DNA of 64,000 nt, taken from Chelativorans xinjiangensis (GTDB taxonomy: Bacteria; Pseudomonadota; Alphaproteobacteria; Rhizobiales; Rhizobiaceae). The notes under the pieces were generated by a model. It saw nothing but the letters and a program-made list of their open reading frames with translations. It searched no databases and had not been told where the DNA came from. How positions within the stretch are numbered: the stretch's first letter is position 1; each line of letters opens with the position of its first letter. The DNA lies in assembly GCF_009812055.1 (NCBI RefSeq), contig NZ_WQNH01000003.1, positions 179,076 through 243,075 of the forward strand, read 5' to 3'. Positions 51,790 to 61,332 of the stretch are shown here, piece after piece. The translations under genes and the position numbers were made by a program.

Positions 51790-53370
51790 CTACTGTTTCG
51801 CCACATCCCTCAGGATAAGGAAGAAGGACGGCTGCAGGCTGAAGTTCTGCACTTCGGCCTTTGCGACAGCGCTCTGCTTCCAATTGGCGATGAAGGCCCA
51901 GGGCGCGTCCTCGTGGACGATCTCCTGCATCTGCTGGTAGAGCGCGGCTCGCTCTTCCGATTCGGTGGCCTGGCGCGCCTGCTGGAGGATGGTATCGACC
52001 TCCGGATTGGAGTAGTAGCCGGAGTTGAAGCCGCCCTTGTCGGGGAAAGCATCCGTGCGCAGCGTCAGATAGGGCAGCGTGTCCGGATCGTTGGTCATCC
52101 ACGCCATCTCGGCCATGTCCGCCTTGCCTTCGAGGCCCGGGTTCACCTCGCCCAGGAAGGTGTTCCACTCGTAGGTCTCGATCTTCACGTTCATGCCGAC
52201 GGCGGCGAGGTCGGCCTGGATGGCCGTGCCCATGGCGACGGGGTCGAGCATGCCGGAACCGCCTTCCGTGACGTAGAAGACGACCTCCTCGCCGTCGTAG
52301 CCGGCCTCTTCAAGAAGCTGCTTCGCTTTCTCAGGGTCGTAGGGATAGGGCTCTAGGGCCTCGTTGTAGGCCCAGGCGAAGGCCGGCGGCGTCGGGCCGG
52401 CGGCGATCTCGGCCGTGCCCTGTAGCACGTTCTCCACCAGCGCCTGCTTGTTGATGGCGTAGTTCACCGCCTGGCGCGCGGCCTTTTCCTTGAACGGCTC
52501 CTCTTTCATGTTGAGGATAAGAAACCAGACATGCGGTCCCGCCTGCTCATAGACGGCGAAGGCCGGATCGTCGGCGAACTGTGCAATATTGTCCGGCGGC
52601 ACCTCGACCATCAGGTCCAGGCCGCCCGAAAGCATCTCGGCGACGCGCGTGTTGGCATCGGTGATGGGGCGGAATACGACGGCATCGAGCGGCGGCGCGC
52701 CGTTCCAGTAATCCTCGTTGCGCTCCACCACGACGCGGGAATTGCTCTGCCATTCAGCGAACTTGAAAGGCCCTGTGCCGGAAGGGTTGCGGCCGAAATC
52801 CTTGCCATGCTCCTCCACCGCCGCCGGCGAGACGATCAGCCCCATCGGATAGGCGAGGTTGGAGAGGAAAGGCGCGTAGGGCTCGTTGAGCGTGAAGACG
52901 ACCGTATGCTCGTCTTCCGCCGTCACTTCCTCGACCGCCGAGAAGAAGAAGGCGAGCGGAAACGGGCCGGTGTCGTGATAGGGATGGTCTTCGTTCAGGA
53001 AGCGCTCGAAATTGAACTTCACCGCTTCCGCGTTGAAAGGCGAGCCGTCGTGGAAGGTGACGCCCTCGCGCAGCTTGAACGTATAGGTCTTCCCGTCTTC
53101 GGAAATCTCCCAGCTTGTCGCCAGCGCCGGCTCCACTTCCAGCGTGCCGTCGATATAGCGCACGAGGCCGTCATAGACATTCATCAGGATGCGGAAGTCG
53201 TTGACCGCCGTCACCGCATGCGGATCGAGCGATTTGGGCTCGGCGATCTGGCCGACGATCAGCACGTTGGGGGGCGTCTGTGCCTCGGCCGGCTGGAGAC
53301 CGACCGCGGCGAAGCCCGCCATGGCCAGCCCTGCGAGCGCGCCTTTTAGCACGCGCGAAAACCCTGTCAT
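51790..53370 (-). CDS. Peptide-type ABC transporter, periplasmic substrate-binding protein
   Basis: 526 residues from the ATG at 53370. The signal peptide is MTGFSRVLKGALAGLAMAGFAAVGLQPAEA|QT. The mature protein is an SBP family 5 protein (cluster C): EPKSLDPHAVTAVNDFRILMNVYDGLV, the GVTFHDGSPFNAEAVKFNFER segment and GTGPFKF. Family members bind di- or oligopeptides, nickel, glutathione or opines; the substrate here is unknown. The divergent M20 amidohydrolase hints at a peptide or N-carbamoyl amino-acid type ligand. Confidence 0.92.
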   Translation of the reverse strand: MTGFSRVLKGALAGLAMAGFAAVGLQPAEAQTPPNVLIVGQIAEPKSLDPHAVTAVNDFRILMNVYDGLVRYIDGTLEVEPALATSWEISEDGKTYTFKLREGVTFHDGSPFNAEAVKFNFERFLNEDHPYHDTGPFPLAFFFSAVEEVTAEDEHTVVFTLNEPYAPFLSNLAYPMGLIVSPAAVEEHGKDFGRNPSGTGPFKFAEWQSNSRVVVERNEDYWNGAPPLDAVVFRPITDANTRVAEMLSGGLDLMVEVPPDNIAQFADDPAFAVYEQAGPHVWFLILNMKEEPFKEKAARQAVNYAINKQALVENVLQGTAEIAAGPTPPAFAWAYNEALEPYPYDPEKAKQLLEEAGYDGEEVVFYVTEGGSGMLDPVAMGTAIQADLAAVGMNVKIETYEWNTFLGEVNPGLEGKADMAEMAWMTNDPDTLPYLTLRTDAFPDKGGFNSGYYSNPEVDTILQQARQATESEERAALYQQMQEIVHEDAPWAFIANWKQSAVAKAEVQNFSLQPSFFLILRDVAKQ

Positions 53371-53418
53371 GACAACCTCCACATTTCTCTTGGAATGTTA
53401 TTATCGATTGAGATCGTA

Positions 53419-53434
53419 ATTTATCATGATAAAT
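53419..53434. promoter_or_regulatory. 16-bp perfect palindrome in a divergent promoter region
   Basis: ATTTATCATGATAAAT reads the same on both strands. It lies between the binding-protein gene (start 53370) and the amidohydrolase gene (start 53493), in an AT-rich patch. It is a good candidate operator for the operon's GntR regulator. Confidence 0.6.
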
Positions 53435-53492
53435 ACGCAAGCCTGAATCCGCCTCTCCTTGCCCAAATTTTAGCCATGGCTAAGCATCGATC

Positions 53493-54761
53493 ATGACCAG
53501 CGAGACCGCCCGCCTACCGCGTATCGACCCCCAGCGCCTGCGCCAGGACCTTGAAACCCTTGGCGGCATCGGCCGCAACCCGGTGACGGGCGGCATCGAC
53601 CGCGTCAGCTTTTCCGATGCGGACATGGAGGGACGGCGTTTCATTGCAAAACTGATGGAGGAGGCGGGGCTTGCCGTTTCCATGGACGGCGCAGGCAATC
53701 TTTCGGGCCGTTGGGAGGTGGGCGACGGGCCCGTGGTCATGCTCGGCTCGCATCTCGACAGCGTGCCCGACGGCGGCATGTTCGACGGTGCGTTGGGCGT
53801 TGTGGCCGCGCTCGAATGCGTGCGCGCCATGAAAGAGGCCGGCCTGACCCCGGCACGGCCCGTGGAGGTGATCGCCACGGCCGAGGAGGAAGGTCGCTTC
53901 GGCGGCATGTTCGGCGCCCAGGCGCTTGCCGGGCAGGTGACGCGCGAATGGCTGGAGACGACGCACGATGATGGCGGCACGCGGCTCTTCGACGCCATGC
54001 GGGCGCAGGGGCTGGAACCCTATGAAGCGCTGAAGGCGAAACGGCCGGAAGGCTCCATCGCCGCCTTCCTGGAACTGCACGTGGAGCAAGGCCCGGTGCT
54101 GGAGGCGGCGGGGAAGCCGGCCGGCATCGTCACCGGCATTTCCGGTGTCTTCAACTGGACGGTCCGCCTTTCCGGCGAGGCGAACCACTCCGGCACCACG
54201 CCAATGGACATGCGCCGCGACGCCTTCATGGGGCTGGCCGACTTCGCCCATGACATCCCCGAGCTGATCGCCGAGCGCGGCGGCGAGACGAGCCGCGTGA
54301 CCATCGGCAAGGTGGCGGTGGAGCCGAACTTCCCGCACACGGTGCCCGGCCATGCGGAGTTCTCGCTGGTCGCCCGCGACATGGACGAGACGGTGATGCG
54401 GGCCTTGGCGGACGGTGCGAAGGCGCGCATCGAGGCCGCGGCGAAGAAGCACGGCCTCTCCTTCTCGATCGAGGAGACCAGCTGGCTCGCCCCCTCCCCC
54501 TGCCATCCCGAGATAATCGCTGCCTTCCAGCGCGCCGCCGAACGCCTCGGCCTCGACGCGCCCCTGATGCCGAGCGGCGCCGGCCACGACGCGCAGACGA
54601 TGGCGGGGATCACGCGCGCAGGCCTTATCTTCGTGCCGTCCGTCGGCGGCATCAGCCATGCGCCGGAGGAGAGGACGGAGTGGGCCGATATCGAGGCAGG
54701 GACGAATTTGTTGCTGCATGCGGCGATGGAGATCGCGGGGGTGGGAGTGAGTAGTGAATAG
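53493..54761 (+). CDS. M20 family Zn amidohydrolase (allantoate amidohydrolase / N-carbamoyl-L-amino-acid hydrolase type)
   Basis: 422 residues. Zinc ligands are seen in MLGSHLDSVPDGGMFDGALG, TAEEEGRFGGMFGAQAL and FLELHVEQGPVLEA, and the dimerisation-domain segment is GEANHSGTTPMDMRRDA. C-terminal PSGAGHDAQTMAG is the family signature. It hydrolyses ureido or amide bonds; whether the substrate is allantoate, carbamoyl amino acids or another amide is open. It is divergent from the ABC transporter operon and probably degrades what that system imports. The last codons (VSSE stop) derive from a heptamer repeat array, so the C-terminus may have been altered by repeat insertion. Confidence 0.9.
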   Translation: MTSETARLPRIDPQRLRQDLETLGGIGRNPVTGGIDRVSFSDADMEGRRFIAKLMEEAGLAVSMDGAGNLSGRWEVGDGPVVMLGSHLDSVPDGGMFDGALGVVAALECVRAMKEAGLTPARPVEVIATAEEEGRFGGMFGAQALAGQVTREWLETTHDDGGTRLFDAMRAQGLEPYEALKAKRPEGSIAAFLELHVEQGPVLEAAGKPAGIVTGISGVFNWTVRLSGEANHSGTTPMDMRRDAFMGLADFAHDIPELIAERGGETSRVTIGKVAVEPNFPHTVPGHAEFSLVARDMDETVMRALADGAKARIEAAAKKHGLSFSIEETSWLAPSPCHPEIIAAFQRAAERLGLDAPLMPSGAGHDAQTMAGITRAGLIFVPSVGGISHAPEERTEWADIEAGTNLLLHAAMEIAGVGVSSE

Positions 54762-54845
54762 TGAATGGTGAGTAGTGATGGTTTCGGCAGCCTCACCAGC
54801 TAAGGAAGTCCCGCCATTCACTATTCACTATTCACTATTCACCGT
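54745..54845. repeat. Inverted arrays of a heptamer tandem repeat, copy 2
   Basis: GTGAGTAGTGAATAGTGAAT at 54747 onward and the complement CATTCACTATTCACTATTCA near 54820-54840 can form a stem around about 45 nt. The unit (GTGAATA/G) is the same as at 36205-36299. The left array supplies the stop codon of the amidohydrolase gene. Confidence 0.88.
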
Positions 54846-54944
54846 CACCATCCCTTGCCCCGCCCCAGCGCAGCGCCGCGACCGCTTGGCAAGCGATGAT
54901 GCATTGCAATATGGTCCCGACCATCAGGTAAGGAGGCATCTCAC

Positions 54945-55727
54945 GTGAGCAAGGCAAGAACCGCCATCGTCACCGGCTCGACCTCGGGCATCGGGTTGGG
55001 CATCGCACGCGCGCTGGCCGCCGACGGCTGCAACGTGGTCGTCAACTCCTTCACCGACAGCAAGGAAGACCATGCGCTGGCCGACGGCATCGCCCGCGAG
55101 TTCGGTGTGACGGCGGCTTATACCCAGGCCGACATGTCCAACGGAGAAGAGTGCCGCCGGCTTGTTGAGGAGACCGTGGAGCGCTTCGGCGCCATCGATA
55201 TCCTCGTCAACAATGCCGGCATCCAGCATGTGGAGGCCGTGGAGACGTTTCCGACGGAAAAGTGGGACGCCATCATCGCCATCAACCTGTCCTCCGCCTT
55301 CCACACCATCGCCGCCGCCGTGCCGCACATGAAGCGCCAGGGCAAGGGCCGCATCGTCAACATCTCGTCCGCCCACGGCCTGCGCGCCTCGCCCTTCAAA
55401 TCGGCCTATATCGCAGCCAAGCACGGCGTGGTCGGGCTGACGAAGACGGTGGCGCTGGAGTTGGCAGACGATCACGTGACCTGCAACGCCATCTGCCCAG
55501 GCTACGTGCTCACCCCACTGGTGGAGGCGCAGATCCCCGACCAGATGGCGGCGCATAACATGGACCGCGAAACGGTGGTGCGCGAGGTGATGCTGGCGCG
55601 GCAGCCGATCCGCGAATTCGCCACTGTCGAGCAGATCGGCGCCGCCGCCGTCTTCCTGTGCTCCGACAACGCCGCGCTGATCACCGGCACCACGCTTTCG
55701 GTCGACGGCGGCTGGACCGCGCGGTAG
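54945..55727 (+). CDS. 3-hydroxybutyrate dehydrogenase-like short-chain dehydrogenase
   Basis: 260 residues starting at a GTG after AAGGAGG. NAD-binding TGSTSGIGLGIA is at the N-terminus, NNAGIQHVEAVETFP in the middle, and the catalytic residues are in NISSAHGLRASPFKSAYIAAKHG. The C-terminal segment QIPDQMAAHNMDRETVVREVMLARQPIREFATVEQI is characteristic of bacterial BdhA. It oxidises (R)-3-hydroxybutyrate to acetoacetate, the catabolic end of PHB metabolism, complementing phaAB 19 kb away. It stands alone between repeat elements. Confidence 0.9.
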   Translation: MSKARTAIVTGSTSGIGLGIARALAADGCNVVVNSFTDSKEDHALADGIAREFGVTAAYTQADMSNGEECRRLVEETVERFGAIDILVNNAGIQHVEAVETFPTEKWDAIIAINLSSAFHTIAAAVPHMKRQGKGRIVNISSAHGLRASPFKSAYIAAKHGVVGLTKTVALELADDHVTCNAICPGYVLTPLVEAQIPDQMAAHNMDRETVVREVMLARQPIREFATVEQIGAAAVFLCSDNAALITGTTLSVDGGWTAR

Positions 55728-55795
55728 AGCAATTCCAGGAAGAGCGAAACCGGTTTTCCGTCCGGAATTGCGACAAAACAACGGGTCTAAACATC
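55727..55795. repeat. Dispersed Rhizobiales intergenic repeat (AGAGCAATTCCAGGAA type), copy 2
   Basis: AGAGCAATTCCAGGAAGAG ... CCGGAATTGCGACAAAACAA closely matches the first part of the element at 3862-3966 but lacks its second stem. It separates the convergent SDR and TetR genes. Confidence 0.82.
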
Positions 55796-55801
55796 TAGGG
55801 G

Positions 55802-56419
55802 CTACTTTTCCCTTAGCGCCAGTTCGATCAGCGTGACGAACCGACGCGCCGACTCCTCGGCATGCGTGCCGCACAGGCCGCGGGCCTTCAGCCCCTCCAG
55901 CACATCGAACAGCATCTCCGCGAGCGATTCCGCGGACAGCCCGCGCTCCTCCAGCCGCACTCCGCGCCGTTGCGCCTCTTCTCCGATCGCCCTGGCGAAG
56001 CAGCCGATCATGCCTTGCCTCCAGCCGGCGACCATGTCCGAGGCGATGTTGTGGTTCACGTCGATGAGCTCGTCGCCGTGCGGCGAATGCTCGATCGTGC
56101 GGAACATCTGGAAAAGTGCCCGGTCGAGCGCCGCCATCAGCCGCGCGTCGAGCGGCCCCTCCTCGAACAGCACCGCGGAGGCACCTGCGCGCGATCGCGC
56201 GAGCATCGTCTCGCCGACGGCGCGGAAGATGTCTGCCTTGTTGCGGAAAAGAAGGTAGAGCGCCGGCCGCGAAATCTCCACGGCGCGCGCAATGTCGTCC
56301 ATCGTCGTGCGCGAGAAGCCGTAGGCGAGGAAAACCTGCATTGCAGCTTCGACAATACGCGCCCGCCTCGGATCGTCCGCCCCGCTGTTCTCTGCTGTTC
56401 TTGGAGTGCTCACTACCAT
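55802..56419 (-). CDS. TetR family transcriptional regulator of the adjacent RND pump
   Basis: 205 residues from the ATG at 56419 (MVVSTPRTAENSG). The N-terminal HTH is RIVEAAMQVFLAYGFSRTTMDDIARAVEISRPALYLLFRNKADIF (about 21-65), followed by a helical ligand domain. It is divergent from the RND adaptor and pump genes, the classical arrangement for a local efflux repressor. An inverted repeat TTGACAAA...TTTGTCAA lies just upstream of its start. The inducing compound is unknown. Confidence 0.9.
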   Translation of the reverse strand: MVVSTPRTAENSGADDPRRARIVEAAMQVFLAYGFSRTTMDDIARAVEISRPALYLLFRNKADIFRAVGETMLARSRAGASAVLFEEGPLDARLMAALDRALFQMFRTIEHSPHGDELIDVNHNIASDMVAGWRQGMIGCFARAIGEEAQRRGVRLEERGLSAESLAEMLFDVLEGLKARGLCGTHAEESARRFVTLIELALREK

Positions 56420-56433
56420 CGTGCAATTGGTTG

Positions 56434-56458
56434 TTGACAAAATTACGCAATTTGTCAA
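56434..56458. promoter_or_regulatory. Probable TetR operator
   Basis: TTGACAAA (56434-56441) and TTTGTCAA (56451-56458) are exact inverted repeats with 9 bp between them. They lie 15 bp upstream of the TetR start codon. Each arm contains a TTGACA hexamer that could serve as a -35 element, so binding would block transcription in either direction. Confidence 0.7.
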
Positions 56459-56698
56459 TGTGTCGCTGCTCGAAATGCCGCCTTTGTGCTAGCGCAGGGC
56501 ATTCTCGGGAAAGCACGACCGCGACCATGGTGACAGCCTGTTGTCAGGAGTGGTGGATCGTGTGGCTTTTTTGCAATGCAAGACCGCTGTAAGGGAATAA
56601 GCCATATCCTGCGGTGAGATTGAACCGTCCACCCGCCGACCCCATATGGGACCAAATTTTACCGCGTTCGGCAGGGGTCCAGCAGACTGGAAATCGTC

Positions 56699-57844
56699 AT
56701 GCCAAAGATAAAGTTCCACAAGGTTGCGGCTGTCGTCGTTCTCGTCGCAACCGCTGCCTGGATTGCGACAGGAAAGTTTTCCTCTGTGGGCAGTGCAAGC
56801 CAGGAAGCCGAGGCCGCCAGAACCGCCGAAGCCGAGATGGAACGCCCGTCCGTTCTCAAGACGGTCCAGGTGGCGGTGCCGCCGCGGCTCGAGCATGCAC
56901 GCACCATCCGCGTCTCCGGGCAGACAGAGGCGGACAAGCAGTCGGTCCTGGCCGCACGCTCGGCCGGCATTGTCGAGGAACTCCCCTTCTCCGAAGGCGA
57001 CGTCGTCAAGGAAGGCGATCTTGTGCTGCGGCTCGAAACGGAGGGCAAGAGAGCGACCGTGGAATCCGCGCGCCAGACGCTGGCCCAGCGCGAAGCCGAG
57101 GCCGCTGCCTCCGAGCGGCTGGCCCAGAGCGGCAACATCGCCACCCTGCGGCTCGACGAAGTCCGTTCCGCCGTTGCCAACGCCCGCTCGGCACTGGAAA
57201 CAGCAGAGGCGGATCTCGACCGCGTGACCGTGCGTGCGCCCTTCTCGGGCATCATCGACCAGGTGCATACGGAGGAAGGCAGCTCCCTGATGCAGGGCGC
57301 CGAGGTGGTCACGCTGCTGAAGCTCGACCCCATACTCGCCGTCGGCGAGGTCAGCGAACACGACCTCGGCAATATCCAGCGCGGCGACGAGGCGGAGGTG
57401 CGCCTTGTCAACGGCGAGACGCTGCGCGGCACGATACGGCATATGCGCCGTGCCGCCTCGCCTCAGACCCGCACCTATCGCATCGAAGTGGCGATCGACA
57501 ATCCGGACGGCCGCATCCCTGCCGGCATGACGGCGGAGGTCAACATCCTGGCGCAGAGGGTGGAGACCGTCGCTCTGCCGCGCTCGGTCGTAACCCTGAA
57601 CGCAAAGGGTGAGTTGGGCGTGCGCGCGGTGGATCCTTCGGGAAAGGTGGATTTCTATCCCATCGACATCGTCGACGACACACCGCAGGCCCTCTACCTG
57701 GCCGGCATTCCTTCGGACGCCCGCATCATCGTCGCCGGTCAGGACCTGGTGACGGACGGAGAGACCGTGAACGCCGAAAAGGTCGATGAAAGCACGCTTG
57801 GCCTTGCCGGCAACCCTGCCATGCAGAAGGCGATGCAGCAGTAG
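56699..57844 (+). CDS. RND efflux periplasmic adaptor (membrane fusion protein)
   Basis: 381 residues. An N-terminal membrane anchor (about 8-24, VAAVVVLVATAAWIATG) without a lipobox precedes the lipoyl/barrel-sandwich half AARSAGIVEELPFSEGDVVKEGDLVLRLE, an alpha-hairpin (about 110-165), the second lipoyl half LDRVTVRAPFSGIIDQVHTEEGSSL, and the beta-barrel. It links the RND pump to an outer-membrane channel. It starts 279 bp from the TetR gene and ends 24 bp before the pump gene. Confidence 0.93.
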   Translation: MPKIKFHKVAAVVVLVATAAWIATGKFSSVGSASQEAEAARTAEAEMERPSVLKTVQVAVPPRLEHARTIRVSGQTEADKQSVLAARSAGIVEELPFSEGDVVKEGDLVLRLETEGKRATVESARQTLAQREAEAAASERLAQSGNIATLRLDEVRSAVANARSALETAEADLDRVTVRAPFSGIIDQVHTEEGSSLMQGAEVVTLLKLDPILAVGEVSEHDLGNIQRGDEAEVRLVNGETLRGTIRHMRRAASPQTRTYRIEVAIDNPDGRIPAGMTAEVNILAQRVETVALPRSVVTLNAKGELGVRAVDPSGKVDFYPIDIVDDTPQALYLAGIPSDARIIVAGQDLVTDGETVNAEKVDESTLGLAGNPAMQKAMQQ

Positions 57845-57868
57845 CGCGCGCGACGGGGACACCGATCG

Positions 57869-60800
57869 ATGGATATTGTTCGACTTGCCATACGCAATGC
57901 GCGGCTCACGCTGTCCATATTGCTGTTTTTCGTGGTCGCCGGCGCGATCGCCTATGTGGATATCCCCAAGGAAGCCGAGCCGGACGTTCCGATCCCGGTC
58001 ATCTATGTCAGCCTGAGCTATCAGGGCATTTCGCCCGAGGATTCGGAGCGGTTGCTGCTGCGGCCGGTGGAGACTGCGCTCAAGGGCCTGGAGGGTGTCA
58101 AGGAGATGCGCTCGGCCGCCTATGAGGGCGGCGGCTTTGTGCTGGTCGAGTTCCAGGCCGGCTACGACTTTTCCAACGCGATCGAGGATGTGCGTGCCAA
58201 GGTGTCGGACGCCGAGCGCGATCTGCCCTCCGGCGCCGACGAACCGTCCGTCAACGAGGTCAATATCTCGGAGTTCCCGGTCCTTGTCGTCACCCTTTCC
58301 GGTGATCTTCCCGAACGTGCTCTGACGACCGCCGCGCGCAACCTGCGCGACCGCATCGAGGAGATTCCGGGCGTTCTGGAAGGTTCGCTGCAGGGCGCGC
58401 GCGACGAATTGGCGGAAATCATCATCGACCCCGTCAAGCTGTCCTCCTACGGGCTGCAGCTCGACCAGCTCATCAACGGCGTCAACGCCTCCAACAGCCT
58501 GGTCGCAGCCGGCGCGCTGGAAGGCGGGGAAGGCCGCTACGCCGTCAAGGTGCCTTCGCTCATCGAGAATGTCGAGGACATCGCCAACCTGCCGATCGTG
58601 GCGACCAGGGACGCCGTGGTGCGAGCCCGCGATCTCGCCACCATCCGCTCCACCTTCACCGACGCCGAGACCATCACGCGCCTTGACGGCCAGAAGGCCA
58701 TCGCCATCGAGGTGAAGAAGCGCGTCGGATCCAACCTGGTCGACACCGTCGATGCCGTGAAAAAGGTGTCGGAGGAATTCGTCCAGACCATGCCCGAGGG
58801 CGTGCAGGTGTCCTACAGCCAGGACAAGTCGGTCTTCATCCGCGACATGCTGGACGATCTGCAGAACCATGTGCTGATCGCCATTATCCTGGTCTTCATC
58901 ATCGTCCTCTACACGCTGTCGGGCCGCGCCTCGCTCCTCATCGGCCTGGCCGTGCCCGCGTCCTTCCTGATGGGCATCTTTGCGCTCTCCATGGGCGGCT
59001 ATACGGTCAACATGGTGGTGCTGTTCAGCCTCATCCTGGCCGTCGGCATGCTGGTGGACGACGCCATCATCGTCACCGAGTTCGCCGAGCGGCGCATGAC
59101 GGAGGGGATGCCGAAGGCGCAGGCTTTCGAGCTCGCCGCCAAGCGCATGGCCGGCCCGGTGATCGCCGCCACCATGACACGCATCGCCGCCTTCTCGCCG
59201 CTGTTGTTCTGGCCGGGCATCGTCGGCGAGTTCATGAAGTATCTGCCGATCACGCTGATCGTCACGCTGGCCGCGTCGATGATCTACGCTCTCATATTCA
59301 CGCCCACATTGGGCGCGCTATTCGCCAAGGCGCACGTGCATGAAGAGCCGCCGCCGGACGGCTGGTACATCCGTTTCGTGAGGCAGGCCCTGCGCTTCCC
59401 CAAGACCGTGCTTCTCTTGACGGTCGCCCTCCTGGTCGGCGTGCAGGTCGCCTATACGCAATATGGCGCCGGCGTCGAGTTCTTCCCCGATGTCGAGCCC
59501 GAATACGGCCTGATGTACGTGCATGCGCGCGGCAATCTCTCGCTCGAGGAGATGGACCGGCTGGTGCGGCCGGCCGAGGAGAAGCTGGTCGGCTGGCCGG
59601 GCATCGAAACCGTCTACACCCGCGTCGGCCAGACGCGCGGCGGCGGCGAGGACATCGACGAGGATGTGATCGGCGTCCTGCAGTACGAGTTCGTCGACTG
59701 GCGCGAGCGCAAGCCGGCGGGCGAGATCCTGAACGATCTGCGCGCCGAGATGGCCAGCATGCCCGGCGTCGAGGTCGAGGTGCGCGTGCCCGATGCCGGC
59801 CCGCCCACGGGCCAGCCCATCCAGGTGCAGCTTTCCGCTGCGAATCCCGAGGGTCTCAACGACCAGGCGGCGGCTGTCGCGGAAATGCTGGGGGGGATCG
59901 ACGGCGTCATCGACATTGCCGACGGCCTCCCCCCGCCGGGCATCGACTGGGCGATCCGCGTCGACCGGCCCAAGGCCGCCCAGTACGGCGTCAGCCCCAC
60001 TGCGGTCGGCAACGTGGTGCAGCTCGTGACCAACGGCCTCAAGCTGTCGGAGTACCGCCCGGCCGGCGTCGACGATGCGGTGGACATCCGCCTGCGTCTG
60101 CCGGAGGACCGGCGTACGCTGTCGACGCTGGACCAGCTTCGTATCGGGACCGCGCAGGGACCGGTGCCGATCTCCAACTTCGTTACCCGCGAACCGGAGC
60201 TGAGCAGCGGCATCCTGAATCGCATCGACGCCCAGCGCACGATCACCGTCACCGCCAACATCGCCAGCGGCTATCAGGAAGCGGCGGTCCAGCAACAGGT
60301 GATCTCAGAGCTCAACGGCATGGACTTCGGCGCCATGCGCTGGAAGCTCGCCGGATCGAGCGAGGAGAGCGACGAGGCCGCGGCCTTCCTGTCGAAGGCG
60401 TTCGGCGCGGCGATCTTCCTCATCTTCGTGGTGCTGCTCGCCCAGTTCAACAAGTTCACCAGCGTCTTTCTGGTGCTGATGACCGTGGTCATGGCGACGA
60501 TCGGCGTCTTCCTCGGCCTTCTGATCACCGGCCAGACCTTCGGTATCGTCATGTCGGGCATCGGCGTGATCGCGCTGGCGGGCGTGGTGGTGAACAACAA
60601 CATTGTCCTTATCGACACCTATGACAGGCTGCGCGATGAGGGCATGAAGAAGTATGACGCCATCATCCAGACCTGCCGTGAGCGTGCCCGGCCGGTGCTT
60701 CTGACGGCGATCTCGGCCGTCCTCGGCGTTCTGCCGATCGCCTTCGCCCTCGGGCTGGAGCTGGCTGACCGCGAGGTCACCTTCGGCGCACCGTCCACGC

Positions 60801-61033
60801 AATGGTGGATTTCGCTGTCGGGGGCCATCGTCTACGGCCTGAGCTTTGCCACGGTGTTGACGCTGATCGTCACGCCGGCGGCGCTGATGGTGTTCACCCG
60901 CGAGGCACGGCCAGCGGGTGAGAAGCGCCGCAGCCTGCTTGCCCGCCTCTTCCGTCGTCGCGACGAGGGTGCGGATGCCGGGAGACCCGAAGAGGATGTG
61001 CCCGTCACGGCCTTCCCCAAGGCCGCCGAGTAA
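57869..61033 (+). CDS. RND efflux pump, inner-membrane transporter (AcrB/MdtB-like)
   Basis: 1054 residues, the normal RND size, with two halves of six membrane segments and two large periplasmic loops. Landmarks include the N-terminal IRNARLTLSILLFFVVAGAIAYVDIPKEAEPDVPIPVIYVSLSYQGISPEDSERLLLRPVE, LILAVGMLVDDAIIVTEFAERRM with the proton-relay aspartates of TM4, and the C-terminal IALAGVVVNNNIVLIDTYDRLR. The short, divergent sequence is closer to HAE1-like efflux pumps than to metal pumps. No outer-membrane factor gene follows, so it must borrow a channel encoded elsewhere. Confidence 0.94.
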   Translation: MDIVRLAIRNARLTLSILLFFVVAGAIAYVDIPKEAEPDVPIPVIYVSLSYQGISPEDSERLLLRPVETALKGLEGVKEMRSAAYEGGGFVLVEFQAGYDFSNAIEDVRAKVSDAERDLPSGADEPSVNEVNISEFPVLVVTLSGDLPERALTTAARNLRDRIEEIPGVLEGSLQGARDELAEIIIDPVKLSSYGLQLDQLINGVNASNSLVAAGALEGGEGRYAVKVPSLIENVEDIANLPIVATRDAVVRARDLATIRSTFTDAETITRLDGQKAIAIEVKKRVGSNLVDTVDAVKKVSEEFVQTMPEGVQVSYSQDKSVFIRDMLDDLQNHVLIAIILVFIIVLYTLSGRASLLIGLAVPASFLMGIFALSMGGYTVNMVVLFSLILAVGMLVDDAIIVTEFAERRMTEGMPKAQAFELAAKRMAGPVIAATMTRIAAFSPLLFWPGIVGEFMKYLPITLIVTLAASMIYALIFTPTLGALFAKAHVHEEPPPDGWYIRFVRQALRFPKTVLLLTVALLVGVQVAYTQYGAGVEFFPDVEPEYGLMYVHARGNLSLEEMDRLVRPAEEKLVGWPGIETVYTRVGQTRGGGEDIDEDVIGVLQYEFVDWRERKPAGEILNDLRAEMASMPGVEVEVRVPDAGPPTGQPIQVQLSAANPEGLNDQAAAVAEMLGGIDGVIDIADGLPPPGIDWAIRVDRPKAAQYGVSPTAVGNVVQLVTNGLKLSEYRPAGVDDAVDIRLRLPEDRRTLSTLDQLRIGTAQGPVPISNFVTREPELSSGILNRIDAQRTITVTANIASGYQEAAVQQQVISELNGMDFGAMRWKLAGSSEESDEAAAFLSKAFGAAIFLIFVVLLAQFNKFTSVFLVLMTVVMATIGVFLGLLITGQTFGIVMSGIGVIALAGVVVNNNIVLIDTYDRLRDEGMKKYDAIIQTCRERARPVLLTAISAVLGVLPIAFALGLELADREVTFGAPSTQWWISLSGAIVYGLSFATVLTLIVTPAALMVFTREARPAGEKRRSLLARLFRRRDEGADAGRPEEDVPVTAFPKAAE

Positions 61034-61117
61034 AAGCCCGCGCCGGCACGGCGGGGGAACCTGCCGTGCACCCGGGCGTTGTCTTGCCGTTCCATTATCA
61101 ACGGCAGGGACAATGCC

Positions 61118-61276
61118 ATGTCAGTCACCACCATTCTCATCATCATATTGCTGCTCGTCCTGCTCGGCGCGATACCCACATGGCCCTACTCGCGCGCCTG
61201 GGGCTATGGCCCTTCCGGTATCGTCGGCGTCATTCTCCTGGTGATTCTGATCCTGGCCCTGATGGGCCGGATATGA
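61118..61276 (+). CDS. Small DUF3309 membrane protein
   Basis: 52 residues, starting MSVTTILIIILLLVLLGAIPTWPYSRAWGYGPSG and ending in a second hydrophobic segment (about 36-50). WPYSRAWGYGPSG is the DUF3309 signature. The function is unknown; the family is often linked to stress-inducible genes. ATG 61118 is preferred to an upstream in-frame start at 61079 because the extra residues are not family-like; AGGGACA precedes it. It stands between the RND pump gene and a convergent MFS gene. Confidence 0.88.
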   Translation: MSVTTILIIILLLVLLGAIPTWPYSRAWGYGPSGIVGVILLVILILALMGRI

Positions 61277-61332
61277 CGTGCCCGCCCCCGGCCATCGGGA
61301 AGGCCGGTCGTTTATTCAAGGCGATAGGAGCG

